Notes under the pieces: generated by a model
Told to the model about the DNA's origin: nothing
Databases searched by the model: none
What the model saw: the letters and a program-made list of their open reading frames with translations, nothing else
Made by a program: the position numbers and the translations under genes
DNA from: Halictus rubicundus
Lineage: Eukaryota > Arthropoda > Insecta > Hymenoptera > Halictidae
NCBI RefSeq assembly: GCF_050948215.1
Contig: NC_135149.1
Location: forward strand, 9,901,001-9,965,000
Length of the DNA stretch: 64,000 nt
Direction: 5' to 3'
Shown: positions 46,134 to 58,195 of the stretch, one piece after another
How the letters are laid out: each line of letters begins with the position of its first letter
How positions within the stretch are numbered: the stretch's first letter is position 1

Positions 46134-47214
46134 CACGATGTTGTCAGGTTCATAAACTGTGTTCTATTTGCGATTTACAATTTTTAATGAATACTTAAGT
46201 TTGGGACTGTATAATTAGTTCTAGTATTGTATACACCTAGATTTACCTAGATTCATTTAAAATTTGTCTACAAATCAATTTTCAACTCCTGAAACGTTCA
46301 ATCAAAGTTTCGAGCCGGCGGATTTAGTACATTTGAAAAATTCTTACAGGTGGACTATATGTTTATCCTCGTATTAAATAGTCTCATTTATAGTGAAATT
46401 GAGATAGGTGCAATATGTTTTTACACATGTAATAGAAAAGCATTCACAAATCAATGAGAAACTCATTAAATTACCTGGAACGATTTGATTAAAAAATTAT
46501 TCAAACTATATTTATCTCTAAAATATATAAAACCTTTTTTTTGAAAATGGTGCCTCATATCGTGTGAATAGTTATTCATTTCCTCATTTAATTATGTTTG
46601 AAACGAACCATTTCATCTATTTACCAATATGAAAAGTTTAAACAGGACGATTCGTTCACAAATATTCAGAAATTTTAATTGAACACTAGAATTTGATAAT
46701 CTGCAATAGTAAAAAAATTAAAAAGCTGTTTAAAAGCTGTTTCAAAGTTGTTGTACTTGAATAGACGCGTATAATGTTGCTAGAAATGTTTCTCTTTTTT
46801 CATTTATATTAATTTCACTCAGGCCCGAGTAATATACAACTGTTTTGGCAATAAACGTTTAATTACCAGGCACGAAGAGTGAAGAAGTGAATATATTTGT
46901 CTCTGAAAAATCTTCATAAAAAATATCTGGCTGGCTAATATAAATATTTCGTAATTGTTTCGATACGAACTGTACGTAACTGTTATTATATTGGAACGTA
47001 AATGAAAATTTTAATCAATTTAACCGACACATTCGGTTATGAAAACTTTTTGTCTCGTTCTGTTGGCTTGATTGAATTTTTTTTAATCAATTGAACCTTA
47101 AAAATACAACAGATATTATTACATATTTGAACGAAGAAGCCTTTTTTGGAACGTATTGTTCATCATTTACACATCATCTTATGTGTATTAAATCGAGCAT
47201 TTATAAAAGGAGAA
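46134..47214. other. unassigned AT-rich stretch
   Basis: No gene, inverted repeat or strong tandem repeat recognised. Confidence 0.45.
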
Positions 47215-47790
47215 TACAATTTACGTAACAAAATTAATTGTGCCTGCAAAATGCACATAAAAAAGACAAATTAATTTCTCACTGACACGTCTGAATAAGG
47301 GGCACTTATTATGCTTAGAGAATTTACGATACTACATTTGTCTTTTACTAAAGCATGTCAAGGATTGATAAAATAAAATGAAAATTGTATGGTTTAAAAG
47401 TTTAGTAGCTTGTCTGGCCCATAACAGGTCTATTCTCCTCTGAAAAAAATTTACAACGGTTGAAAATATTACACTTGTATTCAATTATTGTGCATATTTA
47501 TTCAATAAACCCTAAAATAAAAACAAAAATTAGAGCAACTGGTTTTTTAGTGATCTGCCTGACTAGTTATCGACCTAGTCTACTAACAACATATTTTTCT
47601 AACCTCGAAAAATTTCAGAAAATCTTCAAATTTTAAATTTGTAGGTAATTAAAGTATATATCCATTTACTGATCCCATAATGTGAACGAAAGATTAAGAG
47701 ATTTATACTCTATCTATTTATTCGACCAATTACTGACCTGTTCTACTGTCCATTCTACTAGCAGTTTCGGAAAGGTTCAAGATATAGTAT
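47215..47790 (+). repeat. diverged repeat block C
   Basis: Contains motif variants CTTATTATGCTTAGAG (47305), CTATTCTCCTCTGAAAAA (47430), CTAGTCTACTAAC (47575) and CTGTTCTACTGTCC (47738), spaced ~125-165 bp. The words between them (TTAGTAGCTTGTCTGGCCCA, GACTAGTTATCGACCTAG, TAACCTCGAAAAATTTCAGA) align with blocks B and D in order. Confidence 0.6.
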
Positions 47791-49794
47791 TTTATGATGA
47801 CTTCAAATGAAAACATAAACTAACAATTTCATTAAAATTTCTTAACCTAAACGTTCTTTGCATTTTTAGAATAAAAATCGTTGAAATCAATTTACAAGCA
47901 TGTAATTCATGAACGAAATTCATGAATGCAACGCATGAGAGTCAACAGTCTGTTAACGATCTCCTCGTAGTCGTTGCTTAAAAAAGTAATGAGAATAGTT
48001 CGAGGCTACTCGAAGAAGGCATTCTAAACGTTGTTGTTCTCCAATGTGGAAAAATAAATTTTCATGCAAATCTATGGTGTCCCGTCTCTCGCCTCGGCTG
48101 CCACGCTCACAATGTAATTTCAAGTTGGAAGCCTCTCGAACTATCTACCTGTATTATATGGCCCTTATATATCTCAATGTCTTCTTTGGTTTCGCAGGTA
48201 TTCCCGTGAGAAGAGATTTCCAAGTAGTTACCTCGTAAGACGGCTGAAAAGTAGATTATGTTAATCCCGCCCCGTCCGGAAACTCGATTACCTCTCGCTA
48301 CGCCCTGAAACCCGACGCTTTGAGCTCCGATGTTATTATTATCTGCGGTGCGATTACCGTGAGCGATAGGGTTGGATTGCGTAACGATGTCAGTTGCGTA
48401 ACTCCGTCGGTGTAGATCGCATAATCGACAAGAACGACTCCTGCGAGACGACTATAGAAGCCTCTGATTCAGGATCAAATCGAGCACCGATTCGTTTCAC
48501 TTGAAATGTAATTTTAGCTCTTTTGGAATTTCGTTAACAGATAGGACACACTTTCTGTGAGTGCGCCAAGACAAATCGCCTAAACAATTCTTATCCTGGG
48601 ATTTTTTATTTGTTCAAGAATTATTTAGCTTACAAGACTTATTAATTGAATGTACAATAATTAAACAAATTTTTTCTCATTTAAATCTTAACAGCAAAAT
48701 AATTTTTACAGCCCCTGTATTTTGTGATGCAATATTTGTGATGTAATATTTGTGATAGAGATGAAAAGTAAAAATTCAATGTGAATATCTGGATAGTTTG
48801 ATGAGTTTAAAAAATTTTGATTTTCTTAAAAAGTATTGAAATCGATAGGAATGAAATCCTGTCGTGAATGTTCACAGCAAGTAGAAACAGTAAGCAATGG
48901 TCAGACATACATCCTACCCTACAATACAAGTAATCAATTGATCGCGAACATCAAAAACAAAGTAGTATGTAAGGAAAAAACATATTCGGAACTTTCAATG
49001 TATTCCGTCACACATAGTCGGTCATGCCATGACTTATGATTGATAAATGATTACCAGAAAATTTAATATTTTACGGAACTGCTGCATATATGTGTGACGA
49101 TAATGTATTTGTAGGAAGAGTTTGGCCACGGATATACGGAACTGTAACTGTAAGGAGAACATTAAGACCATTCCGAGAACGGTAAACCAAGCAAACGAGC
49201 TGCAACTGAATCGATCCAAAAATTCACTCGTCGGCGAAATAAAATGCTAATCAGATCCGGCCCCCGGGGGAGAAAAGAGTTTTAATGACGTTATGCGATA
49301 CCTATGGAAATGCAATTTACGAGAGGATGTTCGAGATTCGTGCCGGACGCTATAAAACACTTGAATTTATTAGCTTTTTGTCCTGCGCATTCGTTGCAGA
49401 TTGAAATCTCGATGGTTTGCATCACATTCGTTTATACTTAGTAATTCTACGCGATATTATGTTTATTCGCTGCGTCTGGAAAGTCGATTTTATGCCTCGT
49501 TCAACTTTTCGATGTATTAAATCGTTACTTCTAAAGGGAAGTTTTCATGGCTTCTCTTCTCTTCTCGAAATTGTGAATTTTAAGGCTGAACGACCATGTT
49601 TGAACAGCAACGTATACGGTCGAATAAAACAACGAAAGCTCTACCTCAAAAGTTTTCATTCGGCAAGAATTTTGCCAACTGTGAATAAGTCAAAATAAAT
49701 AAAGACGGTTGCAGAATATTTTCCCAGAGATCATGGTATAATATACATAAGGGAATGTTCAAACTTCTCAAAAAAGTTTTCATGTGTTTCTATA
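47791..49794. other. unassigned stretch
   Basis: GC-richer at 48060-48560 and 49100-49480, AT-rich between. A 14-15-bp tandem triplication ATATTTGTGATG lies at 48724-48757. Frames at 48044-48238, 48836-49039 and 49417-49698 (all plus) have no domains. Confidence 0.4.
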
Positions 49795-50345
49795 CAGCTA
49801 TATAGTAACACTAAATTTTATTTAATTGAATGAGAAATTCAAAGATCATGTACATTAATTTCTGGATTCATGTCTGCCAAAATACATGCCTATTCTACTC
49901 AGAAAAGACTAAAATGTTAAATTTCTGCTTAATTGATGTACTTATTTGCTGATTCACTGATAAATGAAAGTGAAGATCATAAGGATTGGATTTTAACGAT
50001 GTGTCAAAATAATAACAGGACTATTTTACGTAGAGAGGCTAAGAAATTGTCAAAAATATTCTTTTAGCATACAATGATGGCATGTATGCACTCATCAATC
50101 GATAAATTAGAACAAGAAATGTATAAAGTGATTTGTAGTGCCACGTCTGGCCAATGATAGAGCTATTCCACTTAGAAAGTATTGTTTTAAGACTCTCCCA
50201 AGCTCTCACGTGTTTAATTTCGATTTGAAATATTATAATACATCCTCACGGTCTATTGTTCTAAAAGATTGTCAAAATAACACCCACCGAAGTTAACAAA
50301 AGCTTCCTAACTATATCAACAATATAGCAATTCAAAAGCAAAAGT
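49795..50345 (+). repeat. diverged repeat block E
   Basis: Motif variants CTATTCTACTCAGAAAAG (49890), CTATTTTACGTAGAGAGG (50021) and CTATTCCACTTAGAAAG (50163). The last is followed by a segment that aligns with the end of block B: CACCCACCGAAGTTAACAAA, AGCTTCCTAACTATATCAAC against CTACTGGAGTTGACAAAAGC, GTGGTAACTATAGCAAC. This shared end is the best evidence that the blocks are copies of one ~1-kb unit. Confidence 0.6.
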
Positions 50346-51656
50346 AGTTCCTACGAAATTTCGAATAAATAAATGCTCGTTCTCCGAGATATTTGGCAAC
50401 TAGTTGAACTAATCTATCGACAGCTGATTCATCGTCGTTCACAGCATGCTCAGCGTCGTGAGAATAATGCAAATGTCACACCGTTGTTTTAATGACGAAT
50501 GCAACTTTATGCTAGGCAAATGGTATTCTCGAAATGTGAACAATTGTACCAACTCCGCTTAAAGTGTTCTCAAGGAATCTGAAGGGTTTCTATATCGGTT
50601 AAGTAGTGTTATTTCAAAACCTACAGGGTGTCCTAAACCTCACCATGAATATCCTAAAAATGAAATTGTATTCTACGAATAAGATTCAGAATTATAAATA
50701 CTTTCCTAAAAGAATTAGACGTTTCGTGTTGAATAAACATTTTCACTGAAAACAGAATCCTGCATATCCTCAATAACACGCGTCAACAAAGTTACAAACT
50801 TTCAGTGCAATATTGTCAAGAGCGTTCCTTTGAAAAAGTTGTCTGACCTTTCCCAGCCACGTGACGAAGTGCGCTCGAAATCCTCGCATCGGGACGGAAA
50901 TAAATTAAATTATAACAGTTACAGTAAACGCTTCAATTTCTGTGATTCAATGATTCAACGGCGGCGTAAAGACTTGGTGGATAAAAATAGACGGCGGAAA
51001 ACTGGGACAATCGCTTCGCCTTTCGCCGAGCGAGTAATTTCGTTTCGCGTTAACAAGTGACGGCGTAAAAAAGGCAGCAAAGAGCGCCACTAAAAGGATT
51101 ATTTAAAGTTCAGCCCGGGCAACTTCGATAGTCCCGAACTTCATAATCGCTCGTTAAAGGAATTTAATCCGCGTCTCCTCGCTTCGGATACATTTTTCCT
51201 GGCAAATTTCCCGCAGCGACGACGGTGTTTAAAGCGTTTCCACGCAGATACGTATCAACGCTAAACGGGAGGAAGATCGTGGATAACAGCGTATAAATAA
51301 CTTACCGTTGGAGCAAGCTCATTACTGGGCCTAGAGCTAATTAACGCGTAAAGTTCCGTATAATTATCGTGCCGCGATTTCGTGGAAAAGAGTTCCCGAA
51401 TACAGTCCAGGCGAAACGTGCTGATACCGTTGCAGAGAAGTTCGACTTTCGCGCGCGGTAATCAGTGGTTTTTCGCGATAAAGGGAATTGAATGCGCTGG
51501 TTTTGGGAGACAAATGTCCAAAAGGGTCCCTTTTAACAGCAAAAGAAAAAGGCTGACGGGGCCAAAAAAGACGTCAATGCGCACTAACGATGAAACTCGA
51601 GCGCGTTTAATTAAAGCCGCTTTATAAACTCGAAGCTGATACTAGCATAATACGAC
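50346..51656. other. unassigned stretch with one solo CAGGGTG end
   Basis: TACAGGGTGTCCTAAACC at 50622 looks like a transposon terminus of the CAGGGTG type, but no inverted partner was found. 50830-51630 is GC-richer with two unrecognised plus-strand frames (50830-51060, 51382-51627), both rich in Lys/Arg and lacking a domain. Confidence 0.35.
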
Positions 51657-53371
51657 ACAATATCTCCTATCCTTCGCAATTTCCCCGACCGAAAACTCAC
51701 TCATTTTCTGCCCTAGATGCTGTATAATTTGTTGTCTCTCCGTTGCTGTGCTACAATTTGATGTATTTGTTTAATTGCATTCGCAGTCTCGCGTTTTAAA
51801 GTCTGAAACAAAAATGGATGAATACTAACACACAAAACTTGTACAACTTTTTCTGAAGAGTGTATAACAGTTTGTTCGTTTACGTGCGGTCATATTTGAG
51901 TAAAATAAACCATCTCGTTGTTTAACAATCAATTTTTGTTGGAATATATTCCTCCTCAAAATTGTGCCTGTGCTCGAACAACATTGTGCCTGTGCTCGTT
52001 TTGAAAAGTGATCTCTCTACTTTCAATCCCTTGAACTTTGTGCAAAGCTCCTGTTTAGTTACAAAGCAGAGTGAGAAATTGATATCGGTTTTTTCTCTTT
52101 TGAAGTTTGACACACTAAACTGACTCTACACAGTATGAAAAATTTGTTCTACATTCGTTTCAATTTGGCCTTGTAAAAGAAGCTCTCTCCTTTACAACGA
52201 GCTCTCGTAAGATGATCTGCGACTTTCTGTCTCAGATTTATGGTAATTTAACCCTCGGCTAATTGACTGATGTAGTGCTAGAAAGAAATCCTTTGAGCAA
52301 ACACAGAATGAAAACGTGAGAGGAAATTGTTCTATAAGAAGTTTGGTTATTCCGAAACGGATGTAAAATTAAATTGAACGAAAACAAAGTGTCGGCGAAG
52401 GGGTTCGTGCCTGGCACCTGCGTCTCAACCACTTTTATATCGCATTTCCTGTTCCAATTCCAAAATCATGCACTTTAAATAGAGACTGTATATGAATGTG
52501 TATGTATATATATCGAGGTAGAGCAGACCCGGAACAAAATGATAATGGAACCTGCTATAGAGAGTGTTTCGTAAATTTCCGTATGTTCAGGACATTTATG
52601 TCATTTTAACCAGAGAAATTGATCTCTCGCGACTGGTTCATTACTTTTTACCGCCTCGTTTCTACCGATTTATTTCATTTCGCTTGATGTTTCTCTTTTA
52701 TTTGCGCTTATCGCCCATCAGCCATTTCCAATTAGTTACCTCGATTAAATATCGATCGCACTACAAAAGACCGTTAAACATTCCGAAATTCGATCATTAA
52801 AATTTAACCTGAATTTTAGTAAATAGAGCAAGCAATTTGCTCAACGGAACTTAATGGAAAACGAATTATCTAGAGACTAATGAGAATTAATGACACGTTA
52901 ATTAATAGAGCACACACCAACTTGCGACAGTATCTGATCAATTGTTCGTAGAATAATTTTCATTTAATAATCGCCGGCAAACTACGAACCGGAGATCACT
53001 GTTCTCGTCCAGTCTTGCTTTTCGGAGTAAAGTTCATTGCTATAAACTGTTCACTATCTTTTAGCTTTAAGAATCGAAGTTTTAAAAATTTTTTCAAATC
53101 ATAATTTTTAATTTGCTCGACAACATTTACAATAGATAGATGGTGGCTTAATTATTTTAATAGCTTTTTGCAATTGTTTTTCTGGCAAAAGTAAAAAAAT
53201 AATTTGAGATATAAAATTAATAATACCATTCTACTATATCATCAATACTGTCAAAATTACATCTGACAGTAGCCAGATAGCAGCTATCTATTCGCAAATA
53301 AAATATTAATAGAAATATGAATATAAAATTAATAGATTTCTTTCCTTACAGAACGAGGACAAAATAAGAAC
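51657..53371. other. unassigned AT-rich stretch
   Basis: No gene. A 24-bp tandem duplication (TTGTGCCTGTGCTCG twice) lies at 51962-51999. Confidence 0.4.
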
Positions 53372-53467
53372 CTCCTTCTTTCTTCTTGTTCTTCTTCTAT
53401 TTCTACTTCTTCTTCTTCTTCTCCTTCTTCTTCTTCTTCTTCTTCGTCTTCTTCTACTTCCCCTTCT
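53372..53467 (+). repeat. (CTT)n microsatellite, interrupted
   Basis: Mostly CTT/TTC trinucleotides with a few substitutions. The arginine-rich minus-strand frame 53306-53557 is a translation artefact of this tract. Confidence 0.93.
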
Positions 53468-54404
53468 CAAGGCACTGAATAACTTTTTAAGAATTCCATA
53501 AGATGGTGACCAGCAAATTTCATATTTCTCCCAAACTTTCACGTTTTTAATAAGCATATATAATGCAATTTATTATATATTACAAAAAATTTCTTCGCCA
53601 GCCACGTTCAAACCCTTTCGTGCCCGAGGCAACGGCAACTCCATTTTCTCAGGCATTAAAAAATCCCCGAACAGTTTTCCGGAACAAAAAACAACAAAAC
53701 CGACATGACCTCACAAATTTTCCGTGCGCGCAAGCGCATAATCACAGCTTCCGAAACGGGAGATCGCGGTCGAAAGAAACGGCAAGCGAGATAGCAGATA
53801 ATAACTGCAGCTGACGTCTCATCTCGGTAGAATCGAGAATTTTGAATTATCCGGAAGGGACTTATCGCCACGGCGAGAACCGTTCTCAATTTACTCCCGC
53901 TGCGGATGTAGAAGCATTTCTAGAAGCATTTTTTAGAAAATCGGAAATTAAGCAATGGACCGATACCAATAAAATCCAGAGACGACGATCCTCCGGTCGA
54001 TATTGATCTTGATACCTGCGATGATCGATAATCCTGTCCGTCATCGTTCCACGGTGCCCCAAAATTCCAAGAATATAGAATAAATTCATTGATTTTATGT
54101 ATTCGCGCTATTTCAACTTAAATTGCATATATTCATATTTATATACGGTCATGTCATGTTCATTAAATGTGCGTTAATAGACTGCGAATTTTTAACGGAT
54201 TTGCGGAGAGAATGAAATGATGCAGTTTAGAACGGTGAGAAGATTGAATGAATTTAAGGATATTGCTACACCATTTCCAATTTTTTAAAATAATAAAAAA
54301 TGGTAACAAGTCCTGTCTTCGTACAACCATATTATCTTCCTAACAATACAATAATTTGCCAAACAAATCCAAAAAGGAAAAGCTTATTATAGAACAAATG
54401 TATA
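53468..54404. other. unassigned stretch
   Basis: CpG-richer at 53590-54070; no gene or element recognised. AT-rich afterwards. Confidence 0.4.
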
Positions 54405-54920
54405 AATTGTGTCTACTTGGTGTCAATTGATATCACGACGGATCAATTGGAACGAAAAGCACACGAATTAATTTTTTACTGAAACTTCTGATCATTGGTT
54501 GACTTATTCTACTTAGAAAAGTTACGATATTATATTTGCATTCTATTAATATACGTACAGCCTCGAGAATTGACGAATTACAATGCAAACGATTGAATCT
54601 CTTGTCGCGTGTCTGCCCTATGACATATTTATTCCCCTTATAAATAGTTGGAAAAGATAAAATATTGCACCTGTATGCAAAAATAAAAAAAAACCATGTC
54701 TTTAGTGTTCCGCCTATGTAATTATCGACCTATTCTACTAATACATAACTTTCTTTACTTAGAAGAATTTAGAAGACTTTAAAATATTCAATTTTCAATT
54801 ACAGTACATATCACCAACCTTTAAGCGAGAACGAAAGTTGCAGAAATTTCATTTCTATTGCACTAGTGGTTTGGGAAAAGGTGAAAATATTAAATTAGTA
54901 TTTCATTACTTAAGAAGAAA
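54405..54920 (+). repeat. diverged repeat block D
   Basis: Well-preserved copy. Shares TTAATTTTTTACTGAAACTT, CTTATTCTACTTAGAAAAGT (54503), CCTCGAGAATTGACGAATTA, the second motif (54627), CGACCTATTCTACTAATAC (54725), AACTTTCTTTACTTAGAA, TTGCACTAGTGGTTTGG and GGTGAAAATATTAAATTAGT with block B in the same order. Confidence 0.7.
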
Positions 54921-57127
54921 GTGACGATTTTATGAAACCCAAAAATCCAGCATCAAATCCGACGCATCATAAATCGTTAAAAAAAAAACAAAAACTCTGC
55001 CTAGTATGGCTCTATATAAATCAATCTGGATTTCCAAGTCGCAGAATAAAGCGGGACCGTAAATACTCTCTCACTGATGGATCGCGCCGTTTCCGTGATT
55101 TAATTAGATCCACAATCGCCTTGATTCGGTGTCGTTCGCGTAACCGGAGCTCTCTACTCTAAATTCCGAAAAAACTAATCAAGATCCTTTCACGAGTCGT
55201 TGGCGTGCCGATGGCTCGGTGTGTGGCCGTCGAGCTCATTTACAGAGCACCGTTGCGAATGGATATTGTGTGTCCGGCGATAGGTGTGACCGGCGGAACA
55301 ATAGAAACAAACCAGGGGCCAGCTTCCGAGAGATAGATCGGTCTGCATTCGATCAGGGACCAGTCGACCAGTTAGGTTCAATCTCGCGTGTCCCGGCCGC
55401 TCGACGCTCGACTTTATTTTCACGGATCCTCGAGCACGGTAAAATTAGTTCCTTATGGCTGCGAGGAACCGGTCACGGTTCGCCGGTCACCGAGTTGTGG
55501 CGGCATGATGCTTTGGAATCGAGAACGAAAGAAACAGACCGCTCGAAGGAGATAACCGACGTGCAAGTTGCCGAGAATGATCGAGAGACTGTTCACTGTG
55601 GTACGAATCGAAGAATTCACGGTAGTTTCAGTCTGATTTTTTAACTATGCCGGTGTGCAAAATTAACAAAGCAGTACATTTTTACCAGTGACCATTGAAT
55701 TGCTTAACACATCCTTTCGTTGCCAACCAACATTGTTAAAATGTTTTATTAACGAAGTGTAGAATTCATGACTAGACTGCGGATCTTCGTACAAAATAAA
55801 AATGGTTTGCATTAATTTCAAGACATAGAAACCACATATGAATTTATTTCTCTCTGCAGTGATTTCGTTAAGTATTAAATGTGTTTTGGTACTCTTCAAT
55901 TCTTTTAATCCTTTTATTGTTTGAAATTGCACCTACTCATTGTTGCCACAAATCCATAAAGTCTGCAGTCTATTCACAACTATACTATGTGTTATATATA
56001 CTTATTGTATAAGAAAGTCAGTTTTTCACGACAGAGAAATTGTAAAAAAATTAATACTGCTGCATCTGCTTGCCTTACACACTGCCACAATTCTGCCGTG
56101 TCGTATATCCGCGAAATTGCTCTAAGAAATCGCTATGCACCTGCTCTATTATAACTCACTGCGCCAATTACGTGCTCGAGTGTTCCGTGGCTGTAACTGT
56201 GGCTATCAACACAGCAATTATTTTGAGTAACAACATTGCCACTCTTTTATTAACACTTCCGGTTATTTCCGAGTATTTTGAAATATTCCATGCATTAACT
56301 GTGACCGAGTCGAGCCTCCACAACGTTTGATTTTAGCGGGTGAAAAAAAAGAAGTGTTACGCTCTCGACATGCAAATGTCCCTCCGGAAATGACTGCAAA
56401 TTGACACGCCTGGTAACGAGTCGTTTTCCGAACACGACGCTTTTGGAATATCCAATTTTGAAACGTTCAACTAACGACTGCTTTTGCGCGTTATACTTGG
56501 CAGACCGTGAAAATACTGTTCATGACCACTTATTTAGTTTTGCAATTATTCAATTAAACTATGCGCATTAATCGCCAAACGATGCCGAGAGAATGGTTAA
56601 ACATTTGTTAAGTCTAACAATAACACAAACTGTGAATTCAGTGACTCTTAATTATTAAATGTTCTCCACCGATATAGGTTTGCAAAATAGTAACAAAAAT
56701 CATTTTATAGTTCCACCTAATAGTTCCATATGATGTCCGGCATAGTCTTTTACAGGATCATCAATGTTGCGAAGGTTTAACGACGTTAAGAGGCCGTGAG
56801 GAGTGGTCTGACAGCAGACGGTCCGTTTTTACTTAGGGGTCGAGGAAACAAATACTAAAACTTTAGAGAGATGAGCCAAATCTGATGATAAAATAATTCT
56901 GTGTAAATACACTTTATCCTCCGCCGTACTCAGTAACGAAGTTTACGTGTCAATATTTTCAGAAGTGTTAGAAAATCCACGGTTCTGATCTTCAACTGCT
57001 GACGTGTTATCAAAGGCATAGACAGCAAGATAAATTGAATTAGATTGAATTAAATTGAAAATGGAAAATCCGTGCGTATTTAGAACGTAAATGCAATTTA
57101 ATTAAGGCAGTATTTTCCTGTGGATCG
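54921..57127. other. unassigned stretch
   Basis: 55190-55640 is GC/CpG-rich with a 141-codon plus-strand frame (55219-55644) that has no recognised domain and an antisense companion. 55771-55850 carries an inverted copy of the dispersed GATCCGCAGTCTA repeat (TAGACTGCGGATC at 55773). The rest is AT-rich and featureless. Confidence 0.35.
55771..55850 (-). repeat. dispersed repeat copy (GATCCGCAGTCTA family), inverted
   Basis: On the minus strand it reads ...CCATTTTTATTTTGTACGAA, GATCCGCAGTCTAGTCATG, the cleanest version of the family's 3' part; compare 16515 and 19935. Confidence 0.55.
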
Positions 57128-57366
57128 TACAGGGTGGTTAGTATGTGAAGCCTACCCATTAAGTTATTCAGTAATTAATTATAGTGTGGAATGAGAAATT
57201 TACAGGGGAAAGCCATAATGGTTATAACTTCATAATTAATTATTATTTGTTTCCTGTATTAGCGTATGTCCAACTAAACTCTGATATATTCTCCTTAATA
57301 TCGTGATAACAGCAGCTGTCTAACAGTAGCTACCGTACTTTATGTTTTCAAATTAAACCACCTGGA
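57128..57366. mobile_element. possible MITE, CAGG-TGGTT ends
   Basis: TACAGGGTGGTTAGTATGTG at the left pairs with CAAATTAAACCACCTGGA at the right (inverted: TCCAGGTGGTTTAATTTG). Similarity fades after ~20 bp and there is no clear TA duplication, so this is a weak call. Confidence 0.35.
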
Positions 57367-58058
57367 TGAAAATGTTGAAATGGAGCAAAATATATCTATT
57401 GCAAAAATAGATGACTCGCTGATGTCAGTATGAATAATTTTAATACTCGTGTTGTGATAGAAATTGTGCTTTTTGCATAACGTTGAGAACGATACAATTA
57501 ATATTTCCACTACAATAGTTAAACTAGAAGTTTGTCGTACGGTAACAGTATCCTAATCGTGTGTGATTGGACTCCCTTTGCTCATACCTTCGATGTGGTT
57601 AAGGGATCCCGAAACTTTCGTACTTGTATACCATTTCTTGTTCGATTACAAACGATCCCCTCGCTCGCGGAAATCCTAGTGGTGGTCTGGCCATACGGGA
57701 TCCATTTCCCTTTACTTTCTTCCCGTGAACATTGAGTTCGTCGCAGTCGACCACATCTGCCATGCTGTTCCTTATACTACTCTCCCCTTGCACATATATG
57801 GTTACCCTCTTTCCACAACACTTTTCTGTCTATGACCATTTTCACTTTTTGTGTCAACAGTGTCAGATGAATTATGCATACGTTCTCTTCGTTTTTATGG
57901 ATACCAGTGTAAATCTGGTTCAAGGCTCATTTTTCACTGAAAATTTGAATTTTCTGTACGAAAAATTTCCATTAAATTTACATTTCATTTGTGTTAACAA
58001 ACTATATGTTACCCAAAATTCCCAAGTTTCTTTCTGGCTACTATAGTAGTACATTCTG
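57367..58058. other. unassigned stretch
   Basis: A balanced-composition part at 57530-57850 has overlapping frames on both strands without domains. No element ends. Confidence 0.4.
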
Positions 58059-58195
58059 TTATATTCTAGTATATTCAAGCATATTCAAATATATTTTAGT
58101 ATATTCGAGTATATTCTAGTATATTCTGGTATATTATGGTATATTTTGGTATATTCTAGTATATTCTACTATATTCTGGTGTATTCGGGTATACT
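58059..58195 (+). repeat. ~10-bp minisatellite, TATATTCTAG unit
   Basis: About 13 tandem units of TATATTCTAG and variants (TATATTCAAA, TATATTTTAG, TATATTCTGG, TATATTATGG), almost all 10 bp long. Confidence 0.92.

Noticed and set aside
53306..53557. Arginine-rich minus-strand frame
   Set aside because: It is the translation of the interrupted CTT microsatellite.
42120..54920. The repeat blocks as a CRISPR-like or exon-array system
   Set aside because: Spacing varies, the motif and the sequence between copies are both diverged and homologous, and no shared reading frame exists.
55219..55644. 141-codon plus-strand frame in GC-rich DNA
   Set aside because: Has an antisense companion, no splice or domain evidence.
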